A stretch of 59,218 bases of DNA from Lachnospiraceae bacterium (lineage in GTDB: Bacteria; Bacteroidota; Bacteroidia; Bacteroidales; Muribaculaceae), in NCBI GenBank assembly GCA_023663655.1, contig JAMPGZ010000017.1, positions 1 through 59,218 on the forward strand, in the 5' to 3' direction. The translations under genes and the position numbers were made by a program. Below are positions 1 to 8,088 of the stretch, piece after piece. Position 1 is the first letter of the stretch, and the number at the start of each line of letters is the position of its first letter. The notes under the pieces were generated by a model, which had not been told where the DNA came from, made no database searches, and worked only from the letters and a program-made list of their open reading frames with translations.

Positions 1-254
1 TCGGTCGGGTTCTGCGGGCGAGGTGCCTGTCGGAGTACTCCAACGGATCCGTGCATTCGCGGCGTGGCTCTCGGGGCTGACTGTAGCCGGCTGATGTCAG
101 CGTCCTTCGGGCGTGTTGCCGTGATTGTGGCGGAACCGTGACGGGCTTCCCTTCCCGCAGATTGATACCGTTATGTTTGGCAAAGATAGTGAGGGTTTGA
201 GAGGGATTTACCCACTTTTTATCCCACCGGGTGAAATTTTTTTCAACGGGCTCG
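1..254. repeat. Mosaic intergenic repeat R1, copy A (cut by window edge)
   Basis: This stretch is nearly identical to 52119-52378 and partly matches 54033-54184. It begins at the window edge, so the left end is unknown. Blocks shared by all three include the run around TGTTGCCGTGATTGTG, a Cys-free G/C-rich block ending CCCGCAGATTGAT, and an A/T-rich tail with ATTTACCCACTTTTT and TTTTTTTCAACG. Both strands give only short, unrelated reading frames, so I treat it as non-coding. Its origin is unknown to me. Confidence 0.8.
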
Positions 255-301
255 TGGAATGCCGTGGTAAAAATGTAGTTTGCAGTACTGCAAGAGGTTC
301 C

Positions 302-449
302 CGGCATGTAGCGCCAGCAGAATGCCGAGGCATGGATAATTCCCCAAATATTATGGAGTTCCGGAGGAACGATACAATTGTGTCGCTCTTACAGAGCTTA
401 ATTAAATTTCGGATCCATTTACCCGGCATTTCGCTGACGCTACATGCCG
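302..449. repeat. Inverted-repeat arms flanking a 96-bp spacer
   Basis: The 26-nt arm at 302-327 and the 26-nt arm at 424-449 are reverse complements with about three mismatches (outer ends CGGCATGTAGCG and CGCTACATGCCG). Together they could form a large cruciform or RNA hairpin. A related arm occurs near 54583-54610 in the second accessory island. No gene is visible in 255-577. Confidence 0.6.
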
Positions 450-497
450 GGCTAAACTCTTACGGTCCTACAGACCGATTTTGTATTGGCTGTTTTG
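378..497. repeat. Mosaic repeat R4, copy A
   Basis: This matches 54538-54660 with scattered differences. Both copies start at TGTGTCGCTCTTACAG and run through a GGCATTNCGCT-type arm to a TTGGCTGTT end. It is part of the same mosaic family as R1 and R3, in the same left-to-right orientation relative to R1 at both loci. Confidence 0.6.
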
Positions 498-580
498 TAG
501 TTCCGATTGTAGGACGTCTTTGACGTCCGTTTCATGGTGGTGCCTTTCTCCGCGCCTCGGCTACGATTATAAGGTAAGTG

Positions 581-609
581 CCCCCACACGAGCAACGCGA
601 GTGTGGGGG
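581..609. repeat. CCCCCACAC hairpin, copy 1 (inverted loop)
   Basis: A perfect 9-bp stem (CCCCCACAC / GTGTGGGGG) encloses an 11-nt loop that is the exact reverse complement of the loop in copy 3 (5475-5503). The right flank (TTGAACAGGATGGA) matches the right flank of the other copies in the same orientation. It lies about 40 bp past the stop codon of the 868-aa DUF262 gene and could also act as its transcription terminator. Confidence 0.75.
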
Positions 610-650
610 TTGAACAGGATGGAAGACATTTGGTGTTAATGTGGGGCGGA

Positions 651-3257
651 TTAACCTTTCAGGAGTTGTTGGAGTTTGGTGAAGAGGTGGGGCAAGTAGG
701 ATTTGAGTTGGGTGCTGTCGGTGATGTATTTGATGCGGGTATTGTCGTCGCTTTGCTTGAAGCCTTCCGCAATGAGGATGTCATTGAGGCGGTCAAGCAA
801 CTCGGATTTCTTGGGCGAGCCTTCTTGGGTGAACTCCAGCCTAAATCTTTTCAGACTCCAATCTTTTTCAGGATCGGTTTCGGCATAAATGTCAATGAAA
901 TGGTTGCGGCGGTCTACTCTGTAGCCGTAAAAGTACATATAGGGAAGCTCATCATTTACTTTCTGCTCGTAATAACCGATTTCGTCGAAGGGCTCGGTCG
1001 GGGTATTTTTCAGTTCGCAGTACAATCCCCAAGTGTACAGCTCGCAATGGTAGCCTGACAGGCGGGAGGAGCGCATAGGCAAGATTCCTTCGCAACCTTC
1101 GCGACCCTCGATTCCCCAGAAGAAAGAGATGAAGCCCTGCTCACAGTAATCGATTGCCGAAGGATGTTTAATCAGACAATCACGCCACTGCGATCCGGTA
1201 GATTTACCCGCGAAAACGGCTTTCAGGGATTCATTAGGCAAAGAAGCATCGAAAGCGGGATCGTCAAAAACGGCTTTCACGAAACCACGCCGTTCTGTTG
1301 CCTCCTCATCCTTGTCAAGCCTGAGATGACGCTTCCATGAGAAATCACGTTTGACGTTATTCCGGGATGTTGCGGTGGAGAGCAGATTGTAATGCTGATT
1401 ATTTGACGGAAGATAGTCGCCCTTAAACAGCACCGCTCGTTCAAACCGATATCCCGCGTCATTGACTCTATCCTCATAGCTATTGGCAAACACAGCCTGA
1501 GCATCTTTTGAATATTTCACAAATTTGGCAAAATAGTCCACGTCAGCATCGTCGGTCCAGTCTACCCCATTTTCTTTTTTATAGAATTCCCAGATACCGG
1601 AAAATTCAAGTAAGAACCCGATCTGTCCGTTAAAGTATCCGTGGCACTCTGCCTCAAGAATCTCTTTCAGCCATTTATCGCCATTATCGCGCAGGATTAT
1701 CGACGCTTTAATACGCTCCTCTTCCACAAGCCATGTGGGGAACCCTTCCATGGGCTTACCCTCGGCAAGATGTTGCAGAATCGACGGCGCTTGATCGAGC
1801 AGCCGGTGAATATTCTTGATCGCCGATGAGACTTCAGAAGCGCTGTCAATACGGTTGTTATCGGCATTTGCCAAATTATAAACAACACGCATCCATTGAT
1901 TTATTCCATCATCATCGCCATATTTCAGGAGATACCCGAGATAGGCATACAGCATCACACGGTCATTGTAATTCAATTCCCTCGGAGAGAACAGGATTTT
2001 CTCCATCAACGAATTGAGCAGGAAACAGTGTCGGAAATCGGGGGAAAGGGATGATTGAGGCTTTCCGCCTGAGGCTGCGAGCCTATCCATAGCATCGATC
2101 AAGAACTCAGTGCTGTCGAGCGACAACGCATCGCCGTCACGTAAAGTGATGAATGAAAGCATCTCCCTGCCTGACTGATTGACAAGGAGCACAAACGCGG
2201 GATCGGTCTCCCCTTTTACCTGCGGATGACGTTCGATGTATTTCAGCGATAACAGGGCGCTGATAAGATTTGCCATGCGATAGTCACACATCTGTCCGCA
2301 GTCAAGCGATGAGTCAGCATCCTCGTCATTACGGTATGCCCATATCATATTGATCCATGCCGAGTCTATGCGCTCGGCAAAATACTTGTCGAGCGGCAAG
2401 GATAGAGATGAGCCATCGTTCAGGAGGCGTTTGCGATATACCGATCTGCCTGACTTCCGAAGCTCCTCTCCGATATATTCCGAATATCGTGCCTTGAAAT
2501 TTTCAAAATCGGTGAGCGGTTTGCCGCGAGAGTTCATCTTGATATACAATTCATCAGACAGATGATAGCGATCCAATTCCATAAACATGAATGTGATGAC
2601 CGGCGACTCCAGGTCAAGGAGCTTGGGCAAGAAGTCGGCTCTGTCGTGAAACAGGCTGTGTATCGCGTCAAGCATATTGAGCATTGACATAATCGTAGGA
2701 TCACGTTTCCATGAGAGATGAAACCAATTTTTGTCAGCGATGATTTCGCTTGGGGAATGGAGAATTGAGAATGGAGAATGGAAAATTGAGAATGGAGAAT
2801 TGGGGAATTGAGAATTGATGTTGTGGAGCATGAGGGCGTCGCAGAATTCGCCGGAGCTGGCACGTGTTTTATAGGTAAACCGGCAGTGTTGCCGTGACTC
2901 ATCCAATAAAGCCTCGTCAAATCGCTGCCTTAGAGAGCTGTCGGGGGTGATGCGGCTGAGATACCAGTGCAGCAGGAACAATGTGGTGAGTCTCTGCTGA
3001 CCATCCAAGGGGATAAAGGCATTGTCAGACACATTGCCGTAGATGAAATCGAGATCTCTCCCGGGCACACCTTCATCAAGATAATTATACAACGCCTTAA
3101 GGAACTCAATCCTGACCTCCTTTACAGCTTCACGTCCTTGAGCATATTCGCGTTGCAACATGGGGATGACAATCTTGAAATCATTCTCCACGAATAGCTT
3201 GAAAAATGAGGTTCTGTCGCCTTCTCCTGATATATTGTTCTTCTTCATGTCATTCAT
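651..3257 (-). CDS. DUF262 domain protein (GmrS-like, 868 aa)
   Basis: The N-terminal DUF262 domain is clear: QREYAQGR at residues 35-42 and DGQQRLTT at 85-92, the ParB/GmrS-like nucleotide-hydrolysis motif, followed by YIKMNSRGKPLTDFE near 240. DUF262 proteins occur in type IV restriction (GmrSD) and other anti-phage systems. I see no DUF1524 HNH motif in the long C-terminal part, whose function I do not recognise. The start overlaps the stop of the upstream DUF262 gene by 4 bp (ATGA), implying translational coupling; a second Met at residue 4 is possible. Residues about 147-169 are a period-7 repeat (SPFSILH type) encoded by a heptanucleotide array and look like an insertion. A partner role to the 604-aa nuclease-bearing protein is inferred. 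Confidence 0.8.
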   Translation of the reverse strand: MNDMKKNNISGEGDRTSFFKLFVENDFKIVIPMLQREYAQGREAVKEVRIEFLKALYNYLDEGVPGRDLDFIYGNVSDNAFIPLDGQQRLTTLFLLHWYLSRITPDSSLRQRFDEALLDESRQHCRFTYKTRASSGEFCDALMLHNINSQFPNSPFSIFHSPFSILHSPSEIIADKNWFHLSWKRDPTIMSMLNMLDAIHSLFHDRADFLPKLLDLESPVITFMFMELDRYHLSDELYIKMNSRGKPLTDFENFKARYSEYIGEELRKSGRSVYRKRLLNDGSSLSLPLDKYFAERIDSAWINMIWAYRNDEDADSSLDCGQMCDYRMANLISALLSLKYIERHPQVKGETDPAFVLLVNQSGREMLSFITLRDGDALSLDSTEFLIDAMDRLAASGGKPQSSLSPDFRHCFLLNSLMEKILFSPRELNYNDRVMLYAYLGYLLKYGDDDGINQWMRVVYNLANADNNRIDSASEVSSAIKNIHRLLDQAPSILQHLAEGKPMEGFPTWLVEEERIKASIILRDNGDKWLKEILEAECHGYFNGQIGFLLEFSGIWEFYKKENGVDWTDDADVDYFAKFVKYSKDAQAVFANSYEDRVNDAGYRFERAVLFKGDYLPSNNQHYNLLSTATSRNNVKRDFSWKRHLRLDKDEEATERRGFVKAVFDDPAFDASLPNESLKAVFAGKSTGSQWRDCLIKHPSAIDYCEQGFISFFWGIEGREGCEGILPMRSSRLSGYHCELYTWGLYCELKNTPTEPFDEIGYYEQKVNDELPYMYFYGYRVDRRNHFIDIYAETDPEKDWSLKRFRLEFTQEGSPKKSELLDRLNDILIAEGFKQSDDNTRIKYITDSTQLKSYLPHLFTKLQQLLKG
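2752..2816. repeat. Heptanucleotide tandem repeat inside the DUF262 gene
   Basis: About nine head-to-tail units of GAGAATT/GAGAATG on the plus strand, two of them expanded to 8 bp (GGGGAATG, GGGGAATT), sit inside the coding region. Three 7-bp units equal seven codons, so the encoded protein shows a 7-residue period. Gain or loss of a single unit would shift the frame. Similar GAGAATG-type repeats are, from memory, scattered through Bacteroidetes genomes. Confidence 0.8.
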
Positions 3258-5068
3258 GATTTTTCCGGTATAATGTAATCATTGATAGTTTTCTCGATGG
3301 CATCACGATAATGATTGCCATCCTCCTCGGTCCAGTTCTCAAGGCTGTTCACTCTCGGAGAATAGTATTTAAGAAATAGATTTTTTGTTGCGATAGGCAC
3401 GAAGACACCATTGCTGTCATTCTCGATTATGCGTTTTCGTTTAATGGGGAAAAACGCATTGCCATAGCTGCGGTTGGTGGCATAATCCAGCAGAGCCAAG
3501 TTGGAGATGTTGTCTTTGTCAGGAATTGAGGCATCCTCCTCGTTGAAACGCTTCTGGAATTTTGAAAACAGATCAGAAGCAACATCCTTATCGGGTTTAT
3601 CGTTTTTATAAAGAGAGGCTACCGCAAGCAAATCATTCTCCAATCCGGTATCGTAACCGGCATCTCGGACAGTCTCTTCAAGCGCGTCAGGTGTAAAAGC
3701 GCTTAAATAAAATTCCAAGATATCCTTACACCACATTGAAATTCCGGATTTTTCCAATGTGCGGTCGGTCTGCGAGCACACGTGCTCAATGTCCCATTTT
3801 TCAGTTTTAAAGCGATTGAACGGGAAGCGCATATCGGAATTGTCTTTCTGCAACACGGTCAATATATTGAACAATAACAGCACCTTCTTCACATCGGAAC
3901 GTGAATCGTAGGACAATTCGGAAATCTTAATGCCGCTTACAGTTTTGCTGACTTTCGACCGCAGATACTGATGGCGAAACTGCGACTTGTCGCACCGACT
4001 CCACTCAGCCATCAATTCCTCAATCTTCACACCTTGTTCCAGCAGGTACCCTATTATATGGTATAGTTCCCGATCCATGTACCACTCATTCAAGAGGTTG
4101 TAATACTGCTTGACTTTGAGCCAAACTTTTTCAGCGCCATCCGAAGCGATGAGTTCCTGAAATATGTCAAAGGTGTGGTATTTGCGGCTTTTTTGAGTGC
4201 GACCGCTTATTATGTCAAATATGAATTCTATACGGCTTGAATATTTCAGAGGGTTGTTGCTGCGATTCAGGAAATGCCAGAAACTTTCGTCATGAAGATG
4301 TTGCTCAATCAAGTTCCACTCAGTCGAGAGATTTATTTTCCTTAATTCCGCATCGGAATCGCCGAAGTTTCCCCTGCTTAAAAACAGAGCTTTAACGAGT
4401 TCGGCATCGGTAAGCGGTATTTTACCGATGTTCAGGCGGGTAAATATATCGACTGAAGATGATGTTTCATCCTCAGCGACCTCATACCATATCACTCTTA
4501 TATTGTTGGCTTTGTCGATTGTGACACCGTTGCTCTCAATTCTCTTCATTTTAAGCAACGCGTCGAGCATATCCCTCCGCAAAGAGTCATCAGCCTTACT
4601 TTCAAACCATGAGACAATCGTCAGATAAGCCTCATTCATGAAATGGAAATCGATATAAACGTCGGGGCTTACTTTGGGGCTCTTTATATTTGCCAGAAAT
4701 TCACGGGATTCCGGTCTTGTCTCATACTCGATGCCATACAGCCGGAAACTCGGATAATTATATTTTACACCATCACCAAAGTATTGCAGCAGGAGATTGA
4801 GGGTGGTGAGACGTTGCTGTCCGTCAATGACCTCATATCGGTCACCTTCGATTTTACGCACCACTACGGGCTGCAAGCAATAAAACTCGCCGTCCTTTTT
4901 GTCTCTCTTTATGAATTCGGCAAAGTCATCGAGCAATCGCTCGACCTCAACAGGCGACCAACGGTAGCCGCGTTGGTAGTCCTTTATGATGAAATCCATG
5001 CTTGATAGCTCAGAGAGTGTTTTCAGCTCCAGCCGGTTTGTGCCTGTCAATTGTTTATGTTCCGTCAT
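3254..5068 (-). CDS. DUF262-DUF1524 protein (GmrSD-like fusion, 604 aa)
   Basis: The N-terminal DUF262 domain shows KDYQRGYRWS at about 29-38 and IDGQQRLTTL at 81-90. The C-terminal region fits DUF1524, an HNH-type nuclease: WDIEHVCSQT at 425-434 holds the expected catalytic His (H429), followed by NISNLALLDYATNRSYGN and a basic KRKR stretch near 520-547. The usual Pro of the HxxP motif is not present (HVCS), a variant I believe occurs in this family. GmrSD enzymes cut modified (glucosylated) phage DNA. It is the first gene of a coupled pair with the 868-aa DUF262 gene (4-bp overlap). No TAnnTTTG box is evident in the repeat-rich upstream stretch. Confidence 0.82.
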   Translation of the reverse strand: MTEHKQLTGTNRLELKTLSELSSMDFIIKDYQRGYRWSPVEVERLLDDFAEFIKRDKKDGEFYCLQPVVVRKIEGDRYEVIDGQQRLTTLNLLLQYFGDGVKYNYPSFRLYGIEYETRPESREFLANIKSPKVSPDVYIDFHFMNEAYLTIVSWFESKADDSLRRDMLDALLKMKRIESNGVTIDKANNIRVIWYEVAEDETSSSVDIFTRLNIGKIPLTDAELVKALFLSRGNFGDSDAELRKINLSTEWNLIEQHLHDESFWHFLNRSNNPLKYSSRIEFIFDIISGRTQKSRKYHTFDIFQELIASDGAEKVWLKVKQYYNLLNEWYMDRELYHIIGYLLEQGVKIEELMAEWSRCDKSQFRHQYLRSKVSKTVSGIKISELSYDSRSDVKKVLLLFNILTVLQKDNSDMRFPFNRFKTEKWDIEHVCSQTDRTLEKSGISMWCKDILEFYLSAFTPDALEETVRDAGYDTGLENDLLAVASLYKNDKPDKDVASDLFSKFQKRFNEEDASIPDKDNISNLALLDYATNRSYGNAFFPIKRKRIIENDSNGVFVPIATKNLFLKYYSPRVNSLENWTEEDGNHYRDAIEKTINDYIIPEKS

Positions 5069-5085
5069 TTTGTTATGTTTTTATG

Positions 5086-5187
5086 TGTATCGCTTCTTCG
5101 AAGCTCAGGTTGTTGTGGTTTCTATAGCCCCCACACTCGCGGCGCTCGTGTGGGGGTTGGGCAGGATGGAACACCTCCGGTGTTCGC
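5086..5187. repeat. Duplicated hairpin unit, left copy
   Basis: This roughly 100-bp unit recurs at 5433-5540 in the same orientation. Both run from a CGAAGCTCAGGT block through the CCCCCACAC hairpin to a second small hairpin. Here hairpin 1 is 5128-5156 (9-bp stem, 11-nt loop) and hairpin 2 is 5169-5185 (GAACACC-TCC-GGTGTTC). It lies just upstream of the 604-aa DUF262 gene, in or near its leader. Confidence 0.75.
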
Positions 5188-5221
5188 CTCACGAGCGACC
5201 TCCTTTTCGGGGATGGTCAGG

Positions 5222-5323
5222 GGCACTCCTTGCAGAGTGCATTCCGGGGTGCAAGTCTCCGGGCACAGGTCGCCTGCGGCTCCCTATACCCGGCTAACCG
5301 TAAACATTGCCTTTCAGGCGGTT
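5222..5323. repeat. Mosaic repeat R3, copy D
   Basis: This is homologous to 54232-54334 and, for its core, to 21589-21644. The common core is CGGGCACAGGTCGCC followed by CGGCTCCCTRTAC and a CCTTTCAGG end. It sits between the two copies of the 100-bp hairpin unit. No coding potential beyond overlapping short frames is evident in 5069-5573. Confidence 0.7.
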
Positions 5324-5432
5324 ATGAGCACATCCGGAGAGATGATTCTCTGCAAGCAGAGCGGCTAAAACCGATAACGCTTCGCTCGGTGCCCGAATAG
5401 CGATGGATTTACCTTTCTGGTTTTTATCATCA

Positions 5433-5540
5433 ACATATCGCATCTCCGAAGCTCAGGTGCGTACTGTTTCTTAGCCCCCACACTCGCGTTGCTCGTGTGG
5501 GGGTTAGGCATGATGGAACACCGTAGGTGTTCGCCGCTAT
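5433..5540. repeat. Duplicated hairpin unit, right copy
   Basis: This is the second copy of the unit at 5086-5187. Hairpin 1 is 5475-5503 (stem CCCCCACAC, loop TCGCGTTGCTC). Hairpin 2 is 5516-5532 (GAACACC-GTA-GGTGTTC). The loop of hairpin 2 differs between copies while its stem is kept. It ends about 35 bp beyond the KAP NTPase stop codon, so it may terminate that transcript. Confidence 0.75.
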
Positions 5541-5573
5541 TTCGGGTTTATGCGGACGCGATGTATCGCGTCC

Positions 5574-7529
5574 CTACTGCCAGTCTTTCATTGACTTGCG
5601 GAAGTCGTAATTGGCGATGAGGAGGTTGGCGATGGTATCGATTACTTTGTGTTCTTCAAAGTGAGATGGCTTTTTCAGTTCAATCCAGTACTCGGGATTG
5701 TTTGTGATGTCGCCTGACATCCATCCCATTTTGTGGATGTAACGCAATTCATCGGTAAACGATGTAAAGTAGGAAGAATATCCATCGTAGGTGCGTCCTT
5801 TAAGGTAATATTCTGATTCAAGGAGAGGAGTAAGCACTGAATCAAAGCCAGCCAAAGAAGACGCCAACCGCTCATCGGTCATGATTTCATCGAATGACAT
5901 ATTCGTCATCCTTTCCGGTCTTGCGATGTGGAAATCCATCCACAGCTTCAACGATATTTCATTATTTGAATTTATCGACGGAGTAAAGGTGATGTCAAAG
6001 CTTGTGTCATCATCAATCCACATATATATGCCTCCATTGCCGGTGTTTCGCTTCAACTTATATAGTGTGATATCGGGACGCAGGGCATTGAGGCGCTTAA
6101 TCATATTGTCATACAATTTATAGATAAGATCCTTCTGGTCAAAATCCTCTGCCTTAAAAGAGGCATTGACACCGGTCACTGATGATTTGTCGAGCACTTG
6201 CTTAAGTTTTAATCCTATTGTCTCAGGATTTGATTCATTAGATTGTCCCATAATTTTTATAATCATTAAAAATAACGACATTATGTCGGGCATGTGCTGA
6301 GTGAGATACTTGTCGGTGGCACACGCCGCCTCAAGAACGTCGTCCCACTCCTTGAATTCAGGATTGTCGGCGTTGACGCTGATTCCTTCTTTATGCGCGA
6401 ATGCCTTATCCCACAGCATGAATGCAGGTCGGTGCACAAGCAATCGGTATATCTGAGGATAGCATATCTGAATTGCGACCACGATGAAGTTCAAGAGTTT
6501 TTCGTCAATCGTCGGCACCTCTTTTTGAGAAGCTCCGCACTGAGCGATGCAATCAAGCAATGAAAGCGTGTTGATCAATCGCTTTATAGATCGCGGATTT
6601 TTACCGACAGATGATTCCACCACCGCCGAAAAACGGGTTATTACATTGGGGTCGGACGCGTCAAAATCATTCAGATAACCGATATCAACCAACGCTTTCA
6701 GGACAAAGTCCATAGGACGATAACTGCTCACCGGCAAAGAGAAGGGAACCTGGATGATTTTATCGAAAAATGATCGGAATTCCCTTTCGTTTTTATCGGT
6801 GAGTTTGCCAAATTTAGGTTCAAGTCCCTTGACCACCACATCATAGTCAATGGCAAGAACAAATATGCAATTGTCAAGAGTAAACACATTTTTAAGCAGC
6901 TCAAGAATCTCCACAGCAACAGGCGGATTAAGTCGGTCAAGATCGTCGACAAACACTATCACGCCTCGCTTTCCATCAGCTTCAATACGCCGCTGTATGG
7001 CTCGTTCAAGCTCGATTTTGAGTTCCGACAAGGATGCGGTATCGTTTTCGTCAGATCCAAATGGAAAACCCGGCTGAATATTCATAACATCACCTCCCAT
7101 ACCAACAAAATCAAAACCTGTAAGATTCTTCGCAGCAAACTGCGCACCACGATATAACGCATTTCCGGCACCTCGCATAAACTTTTTGAACGTCTTTTTA
7201 GTGTCAGAATCATCTTTCGTCAATTTTTGCACAAGCCTGGCAAGAATTCTATAGACTGTAAATTCGGGCGTAGACATCATAGAATATTCCCATGTGTTTA
7301 TGCTGACACCGATAAACGGTGCGTTATCTCCGATACAAAGACTACGCTCCAAGCGGGTCATCATGGAGGTTTTTCCACTACCCCACTCCCCTTGCAGGGC
7401 AATTGTGATCGGGGCTGATGAGTTTTCTATGAATTTAATAAGTCCGTTGACATAGCGTTCGGTGCCGAAGTCATTTTCCATCTCCTTGAAAGGCATATCG
7501 GACAAGGAGGTTTTTCCAGTCTGTTTCAT
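5574..7529 (-). CDS. KAP-family P-loop NTPase (about 651 aa)
   Basis: The protein has a KAP P-loop domain: Walker A GEWGSGKTS at residues 47-55 and Walker B VFVDDLDRL at 192-200, followed by NPPVAVEILELLK, the usual KAP continuation. KAP NTPases of bacteria are often encoded in phage-defence and mobile loci; some are membrane-linked, but I see no strong hydrophobic pair inserted here. The C-terminal 300 residues are unrecognised. I chose the ATG at 7529 because family homology begins right after it; an in-frame ATG at 7652 would add 41 residues of unlikely sequence. A TATCTTTG box on the minus strand at 7842-7849 is a plausible promoter. The gene is separated from the DUF262 pair by 505 bp of repeats. 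Confidence 0.82.
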   Translation of the reverse strand: MKQTGKTSLSDMPFKEMENDFGTERYVNGLIKFIENSSAPITIALQGEWGSGKTSMMTRLERSLCIGDNAPFIGVSINTWEYSMMSTPEFTVYRILARLVQKLTKDDSDTKKTFKKFMRGAGNALYRGAQFAAKNLTGFDFVGMGGDVMNIQPGFPFGSDENDTASLSELKIELERAIQRRIEADGKRGVIVFVDDLDRLNPPVAVEILELLKNVFTLDNCIFVLAIDYDVVVKGLEPKFGKLTDKNEREFRSFFDKIIQVPFSLPVSSYRPMDFVLKALVDIGYLNDFDASDPNVITRFSAVVESSVGKNPRSIKRLINTLSLLDCIAQCGASQKEVPTIDEKLLNFIVVAIQICYPQIYRLLVHRPAFMLWDKAFAHKEGISVNADNPEFKEWDDVLEAACATDKYLTQHMPDIMSLFLMIIKIMGQSNESNPETIGLKLKQVLDKSSVTGVNASFKAEDFDQKDLIYKLYDNMIKRLNALRPDITLYKLKRNTGNGGIYMWIDDDTSFDITFTPSINSNNEISLKLWMDFHIARPERMTNMSFDEIMTDERLASSLAGFDSVLTPLLESEYYLKGRTYDGYSSYFTSFTDELRYIHKMGWMSGDITNNPEYWIELKKPSHFEEHKVIDTIANLLIANYDFRKSMKDWQ

Positions 7530-7841
7530 ATAGCAGGTATTATTTGGTAGTGTATTATTGGTGTTTTTATTCTCCGGCTGTATCAAAAAAGAGGACACAG
7601 CACTCTTTATCAGCATCTTTTCGGTCGGGCTCTGGTAAAGCCATTGGGTCAAGAATTAGAAAAAGCAGCCTGTGCCCCCCGTTGGGAGGACGCACCAAGC
7701 AAGCTTTGACCTCATCATTCGACCCATTGTTAGATTTACCAGATTTAACCGAATCAAAATTTGGTCATTGCGCGTTAATGCAAATCGTTATGTATATCTT
7801 TCGTATGTCTGTTTCGTAATTACATATTATGGTTATTTCTG

Positions 7842-7849
7842 CAAAGATA
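7842..7849 (-). promoter_or_regulatory. -7 box for the KAP NTPase gene
   Basis: CAAAGATA on plus reads TATCTTTG on minus, an exact TAnnTTTG box. Transcription would begin near 7837, giving a leader of about 300 nt to the ATG at 7529. The rest of the 7653-8080 gap shows no convincing gene. Confidence 0.5.
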
Positions 7850-8088
7850 CGATTTTTTTCCATACTCGAAATATGCTACACAACATATATACCACGGGGG
7901 CGCGCAGGCTGCCATTGCAAAGTTATAGCGGAGATGTATCAAAAAACAGCGCAAGATCGGGCAAGATGGCGTATGGTTAAAAAAATTATATAAATTGTGG
8001 ATGGTTTAAACTTTTTTTCCTCGGATGTTGTTCTTAGAGTATAAAATGACAAACGAACATTTAAAAACTCAACTATTACTTAATGTTT

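Noticed and set aside
125-523. Open reading frame of 132 aa across the left repeats
   Set aside because: It runs across R1, the inverted repeat and R4; the homologous copies at 52119 and 54033 do not keep the frame, so it is not a gene.
1-650. Insertion sequence
   Set aside because: No transposase frame and no terminal inverted repeats with target duplication were found in any copy of the repeats.
4986-5368. Two overlapping frames over the hairpins between DUF262 and KAP
   Set aside because: They translate palindromic repeats, and the two copies of the unit do not share codon-level conservation.
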